Assembly (NCBI GenBank): GCA_030407005.1
Contig: JAUDYN010000002.1
Location: forward strand, 2,976,001-3,040,000
Reading direction: 5' to 3'
From: Desarmillaria ectypa
Taxonomy: Eukaryota > Basidiomycota > Agaricomycetes > Agaricales > Physalacriaceae
DNA length: 64,000 nt
Below, piece by piece: positions 1 to 11,824 of the stretch; the first letter of the stretch is position 1, and each line of letters opens with the position of its first letter. The notes beneath the pieces are model-generated. The model was not told where the DNA came from. It was given only the letters and a program-made list of their open reading frames with translations, and searched no databases. A program made the translations under genes and the position numbers.

Positions 1-605
1 GGGATCATAAACTTGATAGTCACAGCACGGCTGCCAGGGACCGATGGTGTGTCAAAAGGTTCGTCATTAATCCTCCGCACAATAAGTCCAAAGGCCTATG
101 CACGTTCAGAAAATCAATCAAGTATATCAAACGAAAGACACACCTTTGAGACAGCGTCGAGCGGCCCACTGACATTAAGAATACGCTCAGGGTTCCCAGG
201 TATGCTTTCGGAAACGACGACACGAGCACCGCTTTTCTCCCTGATCTCGTTTACATGAGAGCCGCCCTTGCCAATGATAATCGAGGCGTCTTGAGTGACG
301 ATGAGGCATCGCATGTGTATGTTAGCTGAAGGTGTGCTACTAGTCGAAGACGAGTCTGCACTGTTCGGCGCAGCATCGACATCATCATTGGACTTGGATT
401 TAGTAGAACCTGGAGTAGACGAAGGCGAGGCGGCAGATGCGTCAGTCATGGTCACGTCAGTCTGGGTGAGGCGAGCAACTGAACCTGAAGGATTAGAGTC
501 ATCCGAGGAAACAGCTGCGCCGGTATTTGCCCGTTTGTTGTGCTTCTGTTGTTCAGAGTCGGAGGGCGACCGAGAGCGCTTGCGAGTCGAGTCAGCGTCT
601 GGCAT
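1..605 (-). CDS. KH-domain RNA-binding protein, 5' part (runs off the left edge)
   Basis: Two exons are visible: 605-144 and 95 to beyond 1, joined across a 48 nt GT-AG intron (143-96). The start is the ATG at 605; the frame opens slightly upstream but only with a TTG codon. The first about 100 residues are low-complexity and charged, with KRSRSPSD and Ser/Asp-rich stretches. A KH domain follows at about 100-160, with the IIGKGGSHVNEI nucleotide-binding loop (GKGG for GxxG). The second exon continues in frame with the linker VRRINDEPFD, as in fungal multi-KH PBP2/HEK2 and poly(C)-binding proteins, where a second KH comes next. Role by family: binding of single-stranded RNA, mRNA localisation or stability. 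The 3' part lies outside the window, so the number of KH repeats is unknown. Confidence 0.85.
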
Positions 606-1655
606 GGCGAAAACGATAGACGGCAAAGGTCAACGACAGCAAGGATTCAAGATATTGTTAGTGTTCTCTCCGTTGAATGCAGGGACTTGGGATGGGGGTT
701 CAGGAGGGAGTCTAATGGACAGGTATGGGGTATGGTGTGAGGGGGGGCGGAGTTGGAGGAAGGGTTGCGGCACAAAAATGCTACATACCTTACAGTTTTC
801 TGGACTATCCAGCTACCAGATATGTCTCTGTCCCTCTGTCGTTCAGCGACAAGATGGTGGTAAATGGCCAAGACGAACGTAGCCCCCCATCGCGCAGGCC
901 ATTTGATCAGCCACAGTAAACATGTGTCAATTACAATGCACAGCCTTTTCTACCTAGTACTCTTATTGAGAACTTGATAAAGATACCATCCATGACAATT
1001 GCATGACATGTCAGCCGTTATAATGCCCATATCAAACTGTTCAATCTAAGTCTGCAGTTTTCTTTTGAGCGATACCATAAAAAAGTCACAAGGTACTTGC
1101 TTGCTGAATTAGAGTATGTTCGTGTAGACAACGTTCCTAGGCTAAAACTGTCGGCATCTCAATTTTCATAGTATTGAATGTGTACCTTTAGCACTGGCCT
1201 ACTGACCGTGATATCCCCGGGCAGTTAACTTGCTCGCACATTATACTCTTGCGAGTACGGAAGACATTGAAAAAATCATCTGTTGCCTAGCACAGTGATA
1301 ATGAAACGATGGGACTTGATTAATCAGTTTCATGAGTAACCATGCGCGAACTTGTAGCTAAAGCGCTGAACTGATCTTCTTTGATATCAAGTTCGTTGAC
1401 GTGGGAGTGAGTATGATACAAGCCATAAACGCTACAATCATTGTTTGAGGGGCAGCTACAGAAAATTAAGAACTCAAATGAGCGCTATATCCAACTCTCT
1501 TTTTATATAATTAGGTAGAGAAGGAAGATCAAAAATATATCTTGGATACAGAGATGTCGAAATGTGCACGGAACAAAACTGTAAACGCAAATGCGAAAAC
1601 AAGATTAGACAGAAGGCCAAAAGAGTACGATAAACACAAAGCGAGGGTATTAAAA
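606..1655. other. Intergenic, no gene recognised
   Basis: This AT-rich stretch separates the 5' end of the KH gene from the 3' end of the arrestin gene. Both lie on the minus strand, so it holds the KH promoter and the arrestin terminator. I see only short open frames without family resemblance. Confidence 0.6.
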
Positions 1656-3494
1656 TCATAATAGCGGCATCGTTTCACATGAGTTATCGTCGTCGTCGAC
1701 ATGTTCAACTTTGTGACCTGGGTCAGATGGCTCGCATGGTTCATCAGGATTGGCCGAGGTTGACTCAGAAGGACACGGTTGTTCGTGTGCAGTATATAGC
1801 GGTAGAGGGATGGAATCGGGTTTGCGGTCACCGTTAGAGTAGAAAAGTTGCGAGTAGGCGGGAAGTGCAGTCTCGGAATGACCGGAAGAGATGGCCGGCA
1901 ATGACTCTGCGAAAGGAATGACCATGGATTGTGATGGAACGGGCAGTGGAGAAGAGTGTGCCGATAGAGGCGGAGGCGGAGGAACGTGAGCGAATCGGAG
2001 AGGGATGGCTGTACAGATAGGATGAATGTCAGCAACGGAAGGCAAGAATGGATTGAATTGATCGCACCAAAGGTCAGCGTCTCAGTGGCTTGTTGGTTCT
2101 GATCAGGAAGATCGTATGTTATCATCAAAGATATGCAAACTTCGTGACGGAGAGTCAATAATGGCGAGGAACCCGTTGGCCTAAGAGATGGCAGACCAAT
2201 CCAGTCGGAAGATTCATCCTGCTTGATGTCCGGATCTGGGATGAAAGGGATGCTAGTCTGCAAAGTGTACCAAATTGGCGTTTCTCCAGGGGCATTGTGT
2301 GCGAAAACGTAGTTGTGATCGCTGAGTATGTATTCTCCATTTTCTTGGGACGGAAGAAGAGAGAAGGTGCGGATGTGCGCTGCCTCATTGTTGATCGGAG
2401 GGGAGTAGAAACCGTCATACAGGTATCCAAGCCGGTGACAGCTGCGAAGTGGAATGTTAGGAGGCTGTTCAGAATCCGACGGAAGGGGAAATCGTCGCCG
2501 GTACTCCGCTGAAGGTCGATACCTATAGCAGAGCATCAGTAATGCTTCTCCGTCTGTGTCGGGAGCACTTACCGGTACTTTTCTCTTTGCAGGACATTGA
2601 CAGCAAAGGCAGAGAGTTGGAGCTTCTTGCACTGTTCTTCTTCCAGGCCGTTGGCCCTCATACGGAGTGTCAGATCCACGGCGTCTTCGTGAACATCCAA
2701 GTATTCAGGAATAGATGCAAGAATTTGGAGTTTTGAGATGATTTCTTGTGGTATACGGGGTCGGTCCTCGTTTCTTTTGGGTGGGGTTGTCTTTGAATTG
2801 ACAAGGAACGTCGTCCGAGGGACTTCTGTGGGGTCCAAGAAGTGGGAATCCACAAAACGACGTAGAGGAACGGTCTTCTCGGCATGGACCTCCCTCTCTC
2901 TGGAGCGAAACGGCGCGCATAACGCGCTTAATGACCATGGCGAGATGTTATCTAGATCTAGGAATTTGGCAGTCGCATAAAGCGTATACGATGTCCCCAT
3001 GTCGTCAGTGCCATACTGTGACGATGCAGGTAGCCATCCTGGAATCGGAATGTTAAATACCACGTTCCAACGACCTAAGTGTTCATTCATCAATAGACAG
3101 CGAGTGGCGACAAGGTCTTGGAAACGTACAAGGCGTGTGAGATTCTTCTAGGCCTTCATTTGAGAGCTCCAGAGGCTCACTGGGCGCGAGTTGACGTGTT
3201 ATACTGCATACGCGAATGCCAGAGTAGCCAATCTCTGGCGCCAATATTTCGGATTGGCCTTCGAAGGTAAGTTCGAGGGACTGAAGGAGAAATGATGTCG
3301 TTCGACGACGTTCGAATATAGAATTAGGCGAATGTAATGAAACAGTGACATGGCCTGACAGCGAATATGCAGAGCTAGACGCGTCAATGAGCGACGGGAA
3401 ATAGTGAATGATAGCGAAAAACTAACGAAGAATCCGGATCTCCGTACATGTCAAGGGTAGGTGCAAGAGTGACGATATCGATAGAGACTGGCAT
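1656..3494 (-). CDS. Arrestin-like (ART/alpha-arrestin) adaptor
   Basis: Five exons (3494-3427, 3374-3130, 3074-2573, 2522-2068, 2008-1656) join in one frame of 540 residues with introns of 50-59 nt. The start is MPVSIDIV, in a first exon of only 68 nt. The N-terminal half reads as an arrestin fold: SGHVTVSLHSPNSIFERR, then LELTFEGQSEI, ELSNEG, and RWNVVFNIPIPGWLPAS. A second arrestin-like half follows. The C-terminus is Pro/Ser-rich with LPAYSQLF, a PY-like motif (PAY) of the kind used to recruit Rsp5/NEDD4 ubiquitin ligases. Known role of the family: linking plasma-membrane transporters or receptors to the ubiquitin ligase for endocytosis. Which cargo it serves cannot be told. Fold assignment is strong; the function as an Rsp5 adaptor is inference. 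Confidence 0.8.
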
Positions 3495-4080
3495 AGTGGT
3501 AGGGCCAATAACGGGAAGAAGAGTAGTATAAGGTCGTTAGTTCGTGATTATTATAGTAACCGTGGAGGGAGTGGCGAAATGAGAACAAAGGGAAGGATGG
3601 GACAATTAAGCGAACCTGGATCATGGCAGCCCTTTTATTGGACAGCCGTCGCTTCCGGGGTAAAAACGTCAACGGTCCTTGTTCCGGAATTCTTGTTTCA
3701 CATCCATTTCTGGTTGATATCTTATGTAACCACAAATGATCAGCTCTTCTCGGACAATTAGCGTCTCCTACATGTCCCTGTTCCTTTGCCCGGAGTTTTC
3801 GCTCCAGATGGCTGGTATTCTCGGTAGATAACAGATAGCGCTTCAATCTATTTTTCGCTTGAAAACGGTTCTCCGGAATTTGGAATCAATTAACATCCGC
3901 CCCCGATCGGGGTGCACTAGAGCGTAATAATTCGTGTGGAATTTATTGACATGACAGCACAGTCTCGTCGTGCCAACGACTGGCAGTTTCAATTATCGTA
4001 CGCAATCCCGGCTCCATTTATATTTACCGTTATGATTAAGATAGACCTAGCCAGTTTGTCGTGTGCACTAGGCGGGTCTA
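3495..4080. other. Intergenic
   Basis: Gap between the arrestin start and the BRX1 stop, both on the minus strand. No conserved frame seen; it should hold the arrestin promoter. Confidence 0.5.
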
Positions 4081-5210
4081 TCATGTAAAAACTTTCGATA
4101 CAGCGAGCTCATCCTCATCTCTCTTCCGGTGTTCCTTGCGACGTGACGCCCCCTGCTCGGTATCCTTCCGGATATTATATTTCTTACTCTGTTCATGTCG
4201 GATGCTTGATCTGATAGCAGCAGGTGAGATGAATTCTAGCAGATGGTGTCAGACAATGGGCCCAGGAACAATGGGTCAATAACTAACCGGGATTCGAGTA
4301 TACCGTGGCCCCTCCAAAGGCACCTTCGAATATTCGGATGGGAGTCAGGACAAACCGGGGGCCGATCTCCACGAGGGTCGTCTGTGGAGGCCCATTTGGC
4401 TGTAAAGGATCCTTTTCCATTATCTAGTAGATAGAATATTCCATTGTGACACAAATTGGACAAGAACGCAAAAGCGTACCTGGAAATTCCGGAACCATAT
4501 TTTTGAATCTAGTATGGAGAACGTAAGAATGTGATCAATGAACGGCTTGGCTCTCCGAGCTATCGAGGGAACGCCGAATATCTATGTTCCAAAGATGTGA
4601 ATTAGAGAGAAAGTAGCAATTGGACTACCGCACTTACGTGCGTGAAAACCTCCTTGGTCAACTTTCCCCACTCAGTTTCGTCAAATGCTTTATCAAAGCT
4701 AAGCAACCCTCGGCTTCCTTTCAAACAATTGCCGGTCATCTTGAGTTCATCCATCGTATGGACATTTTGCACGTGCATTTTTATTGAAGGCCCATTTGGT
4801 GTCTTTGCAGCCCAAAGATAGAGGTCTTCGTGCCTGCGGGCCTCAAAATAAAGGGTATTGTTGCAATTATTGAGATCAGCCAGTTCAGGAAGGAGATGAA
4901 GCTGGGATTTGGAGTCCAGTTTCGAATCTATCAGACGCGAAAAGGTTAAAAACAGCTAACAATGGCTCGGAAGTGAAGTACCTTTCTTCACATGGGGAAG
5001 TAGGGCCTCAATATCAGTCATCAGGTGCCTCATTCGATGAGTAATGCCGCGAGATGATAGAAGAAGTACTCGTTGCTTGTTTTTCTTGGGTTTGGGCGCT
5101 GAAGATTCGGCGTCCTGGTCGACGTCCATCTCATCAGCTTTCCTTTTGCCTTTTAATTTGGCGTCCCTTTTTGAAGCATTTGCCTTTTGAGCTTTCAGGA
5201 TCGAGGCCAT
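4081..5210 (-). CDS. BRX1: Ribosome biogenesis protein BRX1
   Basis: Five exons (5210-4982, 4927-4638, 4581-4480, 4423-4288, 4235-4081) give 303 residues, close to yeast Brx1 (291). The start MASILKAQK is followed by a basic tail with a nuclear-localisation-like KGKRK. The Brix domain then runs from about residue 57: VLLLSSRGITHRMRHLM, LPELADLNNCN, YFEARR, LYLWAAKTPNGPS, LKGSRGLLSFD, AKPFIDHILTF, then the C-terminal VEIGPRFVLTPI and FEGAFGGATVY. BRX1 acts in the nucleolus in assembly of the 60S subunit, binding pre-rRNA with Ebp2. All introns are GT-AG, 49-56 nt. The tail is Lys/Arg/Glu-rich. Confidence 0.95.
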
Positions 5211-5506
5211 ACTGGAGGAACTGGTCAGTGGGCAAGCAGGTCACTGCAACGGCCAAAATTTTGGTGATGGATTAGTCAGCCGGAAAATCGGACCGCAAAA
5301 GCTCGTAGCCCTAAGTTGGTCGAAGTAAAGGTGAACATTTCTAGCAAACTCAGAAAAAAAGTATTTAATATCAATCCTAATCAGGTCTAGTATTGCATAG
5401 CGTCAACTTCCTTACAGCCGTTTTGCAGCTGTTCGTCGCTTTCAACCTGCGTGTCATTGGCACTACATTTAGGCAAAGGAGCTTAAATAAACGATGATCA
5501 GACACT

Positions 5507-7079
5507 TTACGACGTATCCATGTTATCCTCTGTTGGAGGTTCTTCCTGCCTCACATAACACCGCAACGCTGTACTCCACACAAATTCATGGTTCAACAGC
5601 TTTGTGAGCATCTCGTACGCCCATATATTAGCAAACGGCACCCCCGTCCTTGGATCGAGGTACAACGCAGGTTGACCAGTCAGTGGGCACATCTGCTTGG
5701 GTCGTGCTGTAAAAGAAACCCTTCAGATACAAGAAACGGCGAGAGACACGGGAATCTCACATGTAGGTCTTCCCTTTCCACTATACACCTTAACTTGATC
5801 CCATCTAACATGATCACCAAAAATGACCTCCATCGACTCGGTCCATGATGGTTTAGGTGCTTTTTCGTATTGCGCAAGTTCATGGACGAGGTAGTTTTTG
5901 GTGACACTTTCCGTTCGTTCTTCGAAGACTGGCGCGGGGAGAGGTGCGGGAGGGGGAAGATAATGCATGTAGGGATTTTGGTAATGCGTTGTCGTAGCTG
6001 GAGAGTAGTAGGGGTAAGCCGGTGGTGTAGATGTTCCGGGTGCGTTATAAGCTCCGTAGCCATGTCCGTAGCCATATGCTGGCGTGGCTGCAGGTGGTGC
6101 GGGCGGGGTCACTTCCACTTGGATTTTTGTATCCTCGCCCCGGCTTACCCACCGCAATAGAGGACCCTCAACAGCATCTCTCACCACTCGTGCGCGTTTG
6201 CGTTTCTCCTCCTCGAGTTTGAGATAGTCACGGTGTTCAACGATGTTGCCCTCCTCGTTATCGAGTGCTCTTGCAATGAGTTCGCCCTGTGTTATCTCGC
6301 GGGTGAGAGCCTTGACCTTCGGCGCCTGTGCAGCCTACAAGTGGAAATAAGCAAGCCAAGGAGATGCGGTACAAGGATATGGGACTTACACGTCTCTCCT
6401 CACCCTTTTTAAACCTCTTGACTGTCGCTGATGTATTCTTTATTGTATGTATTCTTTTACTATGCCGCTGCCCCTTAGCGTCACCTTTGATGACTTCCCC
6501 AGTTTCTGCGTTAACGGCCGTTCCCAGCGAGACCCGACGTTTTGGTCTCAATTTGGTCTTTGGAGCACTAGATGACGATGCCTCAGGGTTAAACGTGACT
6601 TTCTGGCGGGCATGAGCGGCAGCAGTGGCCTTTTCTACACGAGTTCGGGCAGCCTGAGAATGATGATTAGAAGGACGAACAATGTGACGGGGTAGACAAA
6701 CCTTACGTGTTTGCTTCTCCTCGTCTAGTGCTTCCTGTTCCCCAGCATCCTCTTGAGCCTCTTCGTCAGTGCTCTCAAAGTCGGACTCGAAAACATCTTC
6801 TTCATCTGAAACAAAATGAGTTGCCGACAACCTGTAAGAGTCAAACGGGAATGTACATTTGTCGACAGAGAAATCGACATCATCGTCAGGGTCTTTGACT
6901 GCGTCATCTATTGACATTTCAGCCAGTGCAGCTTCCATCCTGTCCGAACTTTTATCAAGGCATAGAATAACTCAATGGACAGCGAATTACCTATTTCCTG
7001 CCGTGCTTCGTCTTGAACGTCGAGCTACGAGGGTCTCTTCGACAGGCGGTGCCGCCATTGCTGTGTCGGCTGTCGACAT
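5507..7079 (-). CDS. SWC2: SWR1-complex subunit SWC2 / VPS72 (YL1 family)
   Basis: Five exons (7079-6991, 6939-6702, 6653-6390, 6334-5761, 5706-5507) give 454 residues. The N-terminus carries the YL1 motif RRSRRSTAGNRMEAALAEM and an acidic stretch (EEDVFESDFESTDEE), which in the family binds H2A.Z-H2B. A basic middle with ALDNEEGNI follows. The last exons hold the YL1_C domain, including CPLTGQPALYLDPRTGVPFA. Role: histone H2A.Z recognition and exchange in the nucleus. Inside exon 2 a further in-frame 51 nt intron (about 6857-6807, GTACAT...TTTCAG) is possible and would shorten the protein to 437; sequence alone does not decide. The 5' end faces the mitochondrial ribosomal protein gene across 111 bp. 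Confidence 0.92.
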
Positions 7080-7190
7080 GTTGCAAACGGAAACACGTTA
7101 ACGATGAGTGAGGGAGGGGAAGGAAATGTCGGCAGCTTCCGAGATCAACACGCGTCAACTCGTCTTCTTTCTTCTTCCACTTATGCTGCA
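7080..7190. promoter_or_regulatory. Short divergent (bidirectional) promoter region
   Basis: The two divergent start codons, SWC2 (minus) and the mitochondrial ribosomal protein (plus), are 111 bp apart, so both 5' leaders and core promoters must share this stretch or overlap. No clear TATA box is seen. A plus-strand in-frame ATG at 7104 lies inside it and would lengthen the ribosomal protein by 29 residues. Confidence 0.5.
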
Positions 7191-7880
7191 ATGGTCGTAA
7201 AAGCAGTCGCGAAGGTGGTAACACCTAAAATTCCTCGGAAAATAGATTTGGTGCTGGATTGGCTGAGGGCGCCTCCAAGGCTCCAGCTGCGTGGCGTGCA
7301 GAAACTGAAGATATCTCTGGCATACCGCAATGACCACTTTGGCGCGAGGTTCGTTTGCATTTTCTTGTAATTTTCAAGTATATCCTCACTTCCTTTAGGC
7401 ATTTCGTGAAGGAGCAACTCCCTCGTATCCGCTTTGCCAATCCAAATCTTGATATCCAGGTGGAGAAGGCTTTAAAAACAAAATCGGAAGCATGGAGACC
7501 AGAGATCGAGCTTGTGTTCGGTGTGTTCAATCCTCACTCTCTTATATTCAAGAACTGAACTTGGAGCAGAGGATGGCAAGCAGAAGACACTTGATCTGCA
7601 CGAGAAATGGTCCACTACAATACTGAAAGAGCTCATGGATACGGCGGGTACTGAAGGGTGGACTAGGTGGAAAACGAACGCACTGGCCAGTGGGTTACCA
7701 GTTGTTCCTGGGGAGGAGAACGAGTCAAGGGCCAGAGTATCAACGGATGTTACGCGGTTGCCCTCTTTGAAAGAATTTCGAGCTGCGACACAGAGGGTAG
7801 AGGCAGCTAATCCCAAGGTTGACCCTCCACGGACGACACCGAAGCCCTTACCAGCGACTGAGGCATCACCGGACTCATAA
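7191..7880 (+). CDS. Mitochondrial ribosomal protein, L51/S25/CI-B8 domain (mL61/Mrp49-like)
   Basis: Three exons (7191-7348, 7399-7520, 7570-7880) give 196 residues. I chose the ATG at 7191 because it begins a basic, mitochondrial-type leader (MVVKAVAKVVTPKIPRK); an in-frame ATG at 7104 is possible. The thioredoxin-like L51/S25/CI-B8 domain follows: LKISLAYRNDHFGARHFVKE and LPRIRFANPNLDIQV, then KTLDLHEKWSTTIL. Proteins of this family are small subunits of mitoribosomes (mL43, mS25, mL61) or complex I (NDUFA2). The RNDHFGARHF and EKW motifs fit the fungal Mrp49 type best. The last about 60 residues are Pro/Thr-rich and look lineage-specific. The stop lies 47 bp from the convergent GET2 stop. 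Confidence 0.8.
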
Positions 7881-7927
7881 TATCTTATAATACGATTATA
7901 ATGCCATAAAAGCATGAGATTAAACAA

Positions 7928-8906
7928 TTATACAGCAAACCATGATGCCAACCATACTATGAACCCCAGTCCGACAATTAGTCCCGCAAGGTCATCGAGC
8001 AGCATTGAGAACAGTGAAATGTACTTCCATCCATAGACAATGGTAGATGAAAGCTGTGATGGTAGAAATGGAACAGCCATATTCAGCAGGAAAGGTAGAG
8101 GTGCCGCATCCTGCAAGAGTCAGCAAGGTACTTCTCCCGGCACTGAAATGACTCACTGTGCCGACAAATATGCGAGTAGAGTGCAAAATAATTTGAATCG
8201 TTGTCAGCGCCCAGAAAAATGGCTGTCAAAAGTTATTTGAGAAGACTCAAATGAAAATAACGGAAAAACTGACCACTAGCTGAATACGACCCTTCTCTGT
8301 CCCAAGTTCAGCCCATCTCTGCCACAGCGCATTCCTCGGATCATTCGTCAACCCCCCCAGCGCCTCCTGTACTTGGGGCTCCTTGTACAGCACAAAGAAT
8401 GCGAGGAAACCCCACATGACAACGAGGTGGAGCAGCGGTAGCAATTTTTGCACAAGGGATTTTGGCTGTACAACTGGCTCTGGAACCTTGCCCATGGCTG
8501 GCATACCACCGGTTGAACCACCTTTTCCATCGCCCCCTCCAGAAGCCGCAAGAAGGTTCGATAAAAAAGGACTGTCCGCGAGGTTAGGCATGGGTGGCGG
8601 CTCGGTTCCTGCAGGGAGTCGCCCCATGAGTGCCTGCATGAGCTGCTGCTGCTGCTGCTCGGACCATACTGACGGATCTGGCACAAACGGGGGAGTTGTG
8701 TCTCCTCGAGAAGGAGGTGTCGGCATGGATGTCTCTTCTTCTACAAAGTTTGAAAGGCTGGAAAGTTTTGGAACAGGCGGGTCGTCGTGCATGTACGCTG
8801 GCGCATCTTCGCCTCGACCGGACGTGGTGAGTTTCGCGAGTCGGTCAGTGCCGCGACTGAGGATGGCCTTTCGACGGGCCTGTGCTCGTGCAGATGCAGA
8901 AGACAT
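7928..8906 (-). CDS. GET2: GET2-like subunit of the tail-anchored protein insertase
   Basis: Three exons (8906-8274, 8222-8157, 8110-7928) give 293 residues. The start MSSASARAQARRKAILSRG places the charged RRKAILSRG helix at the very N-terminus, the cytosolic Get3-binding signature of Get2. A long low-complexity linker (poly-Gln at about residue 85-90, Gly-rich near 125) leads to three membrane segments at about 165-185, 212-232 and 265-290, the Get2 topology. Role: with Get1, the ER receptor that takes tail-anchored proteins from Get3 and inserts them. The first exon is unusually long (633 nt). All introns are GT-AG (46-51 nt). Confidence 0.88.
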
Positions 8907-9273
8907 AGTGGTACTTTTCTTGTCGCTTTCTAGCAACGTGGTGCGTGTTCGCAAAGGCCGGGATATCGGACCGAAAACACCGGCATTCCGAGTCCGCCCC
9001 ACTAAAGACTGTCTAAAAGTATCCTCTATTCAACAGGTAGGAGGCAAATAGGACTTTCAGCACACATATATACGCAGACACCCATTGTCATCTCCATCTC
9101 CAAGCGTCAAATTTTTCAAGGTATCAAAATTTCAAGGACAGATAACACGTCGACAAAGAGTCTTTATTTCATGCGAGGGGACATATCGCAGCTGGCATGA
9201 TGTGGCTAAGCCATAAGTGACATCGCATATATGTGCTTTGTAGCTACGAATTACAATCAGCTCATACAATCAC
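8907..9273. other. Intergenic
   Basis: Gap of 367 bp between the GET2 start and the SPC3 stop, both on the minus strand. No gene seen; it should contain the GET2 promoter. Confidence 0.5.
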
Positions 9274-10010
9274 CTATGATATATGATCTTCGACATGAAA
9301 CTCGACCGGTTCCAAGGTAGTAGCGACTTCGCCGTAAGTTAAGAGACCCACGTAAGGCATTACGTTGTATTTGAGGGTATAGTTTGATGTTGGAATGCCC
9401 CTGAAACGACAGGTCAAATTTTCATCAAAACACAAAGGACACCCTCACTTGAACTTTCGCGAAACGTCTCGGAATGCATATTTGTTCTTGCCCGATACAT
9501 TGATGGTGGCATCTTCTTTCCTCCGTACAATACGGTCCCATATCACAACTTCGTTATGCACCTTGTTTGGAAGGATGATCAGAATAACGCAAGTAACACG
9601 GTAACACCTTCACTGACCCCCTCGGTATTGACATACTCTGATTCTAGGTATAGAAAGAGCTGTTTCGTGTTCCAGTTGAAAAGTGGTGTCAAGTCTGTAA
9701 CGCATATAAGCATCGGCGGCCTGACATATAGCGGCGCATACCAGCTTTGAGATCAAAGTTTACGAACGCCATTTCTTGCTTTCTACGCGGGTATCGAGGG
9801 ACTTTGGCATTATATCTATAGAGACAATGAGGTCTTTAGTATTGCACAGTTACCCAGAGGGACTTACACTTTCACAGCGGCGACCGTCAGCTCTCCTTTT
9901 GGATCGGCAATGAAAAGAAACGATGAGAGGGCAATAGCACCGAGGAGACACATCATGCACGTAGACAAGAAGGCAGACACATTGTTGACGCGGGATATTA
10001 TGCTATGCAT
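9274..10010 (-). CDS. SPC3: Signal peptidase complex subunit SPC3 (SPCS3)
   Basis: Five exons (10010-9868, 9815-9742, 9694-9618, 9561-9449, 9400-9274) give 177 residues, against 184 in yeast. The start MHSIISRVNNVSAFLST leads into one membrane anchor (about 12-36). The lumenal domain follows: FNWNTKQLFLYL, VIWDRIVRRKEDA, KYAFRDVSRKFK and LKYNVMPYVGLLTYGE, all hallmarks of the family. One N-glycosylation sequon lies in the ATINVSGKN stretch and another in SNYTLKY. Role: structural ER-membrane subunit of signal peptidase. Five short exons and introns of 47-56 nt are typical of the window. Confidence 0.94.
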
Positions 10011-10145
10011 GATGAAAGAGAGAAGAAGAGCGTGTTCACGAAGCGACACGTTGTGGACCAGGATGAGGACGTCACACGATATCACACCGTTACGCGTTGG
10101 TGACAAACGTGACACACAACCACTCACGCGTCGCCTGACAAAAGC
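10011..10145. promoter_or_regulatory. Divergent promoter region between SPC3 and CSM1
   Basis: 135 bp separate the two divergent start codons, so the core promoters must overlap or abut. No specific element recognised. Confidence 0.45.
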
Positions 10146-11824
10146 ATGTCCGACGATTCACTAGGTTCGATGACCATCGATGCCCTTCTTGCCTCCACTT
10201 TGCTAATCATAATTCTCACTTTTCTTCAGACTTGGGTGGACTTGGCCCCACGACTCCGGCAGCAAATCCAAGGATGGCTCATACGGCACAGGGTCGAAGC
10301 GCGGTAGCAGGACCGTCGAAACCAGCGTCCAAGGCAGGCAGGCAGAAGAAGAATGTGACACCAAGCTCTTCCGGTGACGAGAGGCATCCAGTCCTGGTTC
10401 CTGATGATGGCAACGACAACGACAACGACGGGGAAGAGTCGATGACAGAAGTGCCTATCCGCAAACCCCAGACAGCGCGAAGGGGCAGAAAACGTAGCAC
10501 AAATGGAATGCAACATATAGTGAAAGGAAAGGGAAAAGCCAAGGCACCATCACCCAAAACGACGCGACGGGATTCTCCTCCTGAAGTGCTTGACGATTCA
10601 GAGGAAGATGATGCCGCGCAAGTGGCTGCTGTGATAAATAGCGCGATCGAAAGCAACTCGGGCGGCGAATTAAAGCGTCTTCGGCGTGAACTAGCTGAGG
10701 TATGTTCCAGACCTTGTGTTCCCTACTCAAATTCACAAGTTCTTCAACAGACAAGAGAACGCGCGCACAAGTATTCTAAACAACTGGAAGAACTTTTCGC
10801 GATCAGACATACAGAGCCAGAAAGTTTACTAATTGAGTACCGGAAACAATCTGACTCCAAGATGGAAGGTCGGTTGTTCTCAAGCTAGAGTGAGTATAAA
10901 CTTTCTTATAGTCATTCCAGCCCAAGACGCGATAATCAAGGAACTGACATCCAATCTGGCGAAGAAAGAACCACTAATAAGGGAGGGAAGGACGTCTGTG
11001 CTTCACCTTATGACGCGTGAAGCTGTGGATGAAGAGAAGGAAACACTGGAACGTGATGTTCAGAGATACAAAGGGAGGGTGGAGGTGTGCGATAGGGATT
11101 TGAAAGAGAAGGATAAGAAGATCCTTGAACAGGAGCAGACAAGTCTGTCTATTGCATATGTTTCTTCTGAAAGTGATATCTTACCTTCGTCTAGTCAAGG
11201 ACCTCCGGGTAGAACTTCAGGCAGAAATTGACCGAGCAAATGCCCTCGCGAAGGATCCACGCCGTCCGCCTGGATCAGCGCAACGAAACAGAGGCCAAAC
11301 TGTCCTGGGCGCGCAAGAACCAAAGCACGGAGCAACCATACAGTTCTACGAGGATATAACGAACCTTCTCATCACCAATGTCAGAAATGAAAAGTGCGGC
11401 AAGCGTGATAAAGAAGAGGACTGGATCTTGACGTGTATATATACCTACATTGACGAAGATTTGCCAGGAGATCCGGATTCCAACGGCAAAAGTATGTTTT
11501 CTACCGTCCCCAGTCGAGCTCAGTGTATGAACATCGTTATCTACAGGCCTCAATTTCAATCTTCGCTTATGTCATGAACTTGTCGAAGGAAATGAATACG
11601 CCGATGCAATACTGTATTCTCCACTTGAGCTGGACAAGGAACCCGAAGATTTTGTCGAGCAACTAGACTTCTTGTCGGGTCCGTTCACTTTCCCGCGGAG
11701 ACAGCTGCCGGTCTTTATACGCACCATCAATAATACCATAGGGAAGACGGTGCAAGGGGATGAAGAGGAAAAAGGCGAGGGCGAGGCAGCAGAAGACGAC
11801 GACGACGTCCAAATGGTTGAGTAG
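10146..11824 (+). CDS. CSM1: Monopolin-like CSM1/PCS1 chromosome segregation protein
   Basis: Six exons (10146-10164, 10230-10699, 10751-10868, 10921-11142, 11195-11491, 11547-11824) give 467 residues. The first coding exon is only 19 nt (MSDDSL). The N-terminal third is disordered, with basic clusters (RRGRKR, KGKGKAKAPS) and acidic Asp/Asn runs. Residues about 150-290 form a coiled coil, ending IKDLRVELQAEIDRANALAKD. The C-terminal globular Csm1 domain follows: IQFYEDITNLLITNVRNE, CIYTYIDED, NLRLCHELVEGNEYADAILY, and FPRRQLPVFIRTI. An acidic tail ends EDDDDVQMVE. Role by family: homodimeric crosslinker of kinetochores or rDNA in the nucleus/nucleolus. Domain order and C-terminal motifs make the assignment firm; the meiotic role is inference from yeast. 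Confidence 0.88.

Noticed and set aside
295..882. 195-codon plus-strand frame opposite the KH gene
   Set aside because: Shadow of the minus-strand KH exon. No motif, while the minus strand encodes a clear KH domain with consistent splicing.
8383..9051. 222-codon plus-strand frame opposite GET2
   Set aside because: Shadow of the long first GET2 exon. The minus strand carries the Get3-binding motif and membrane segments.
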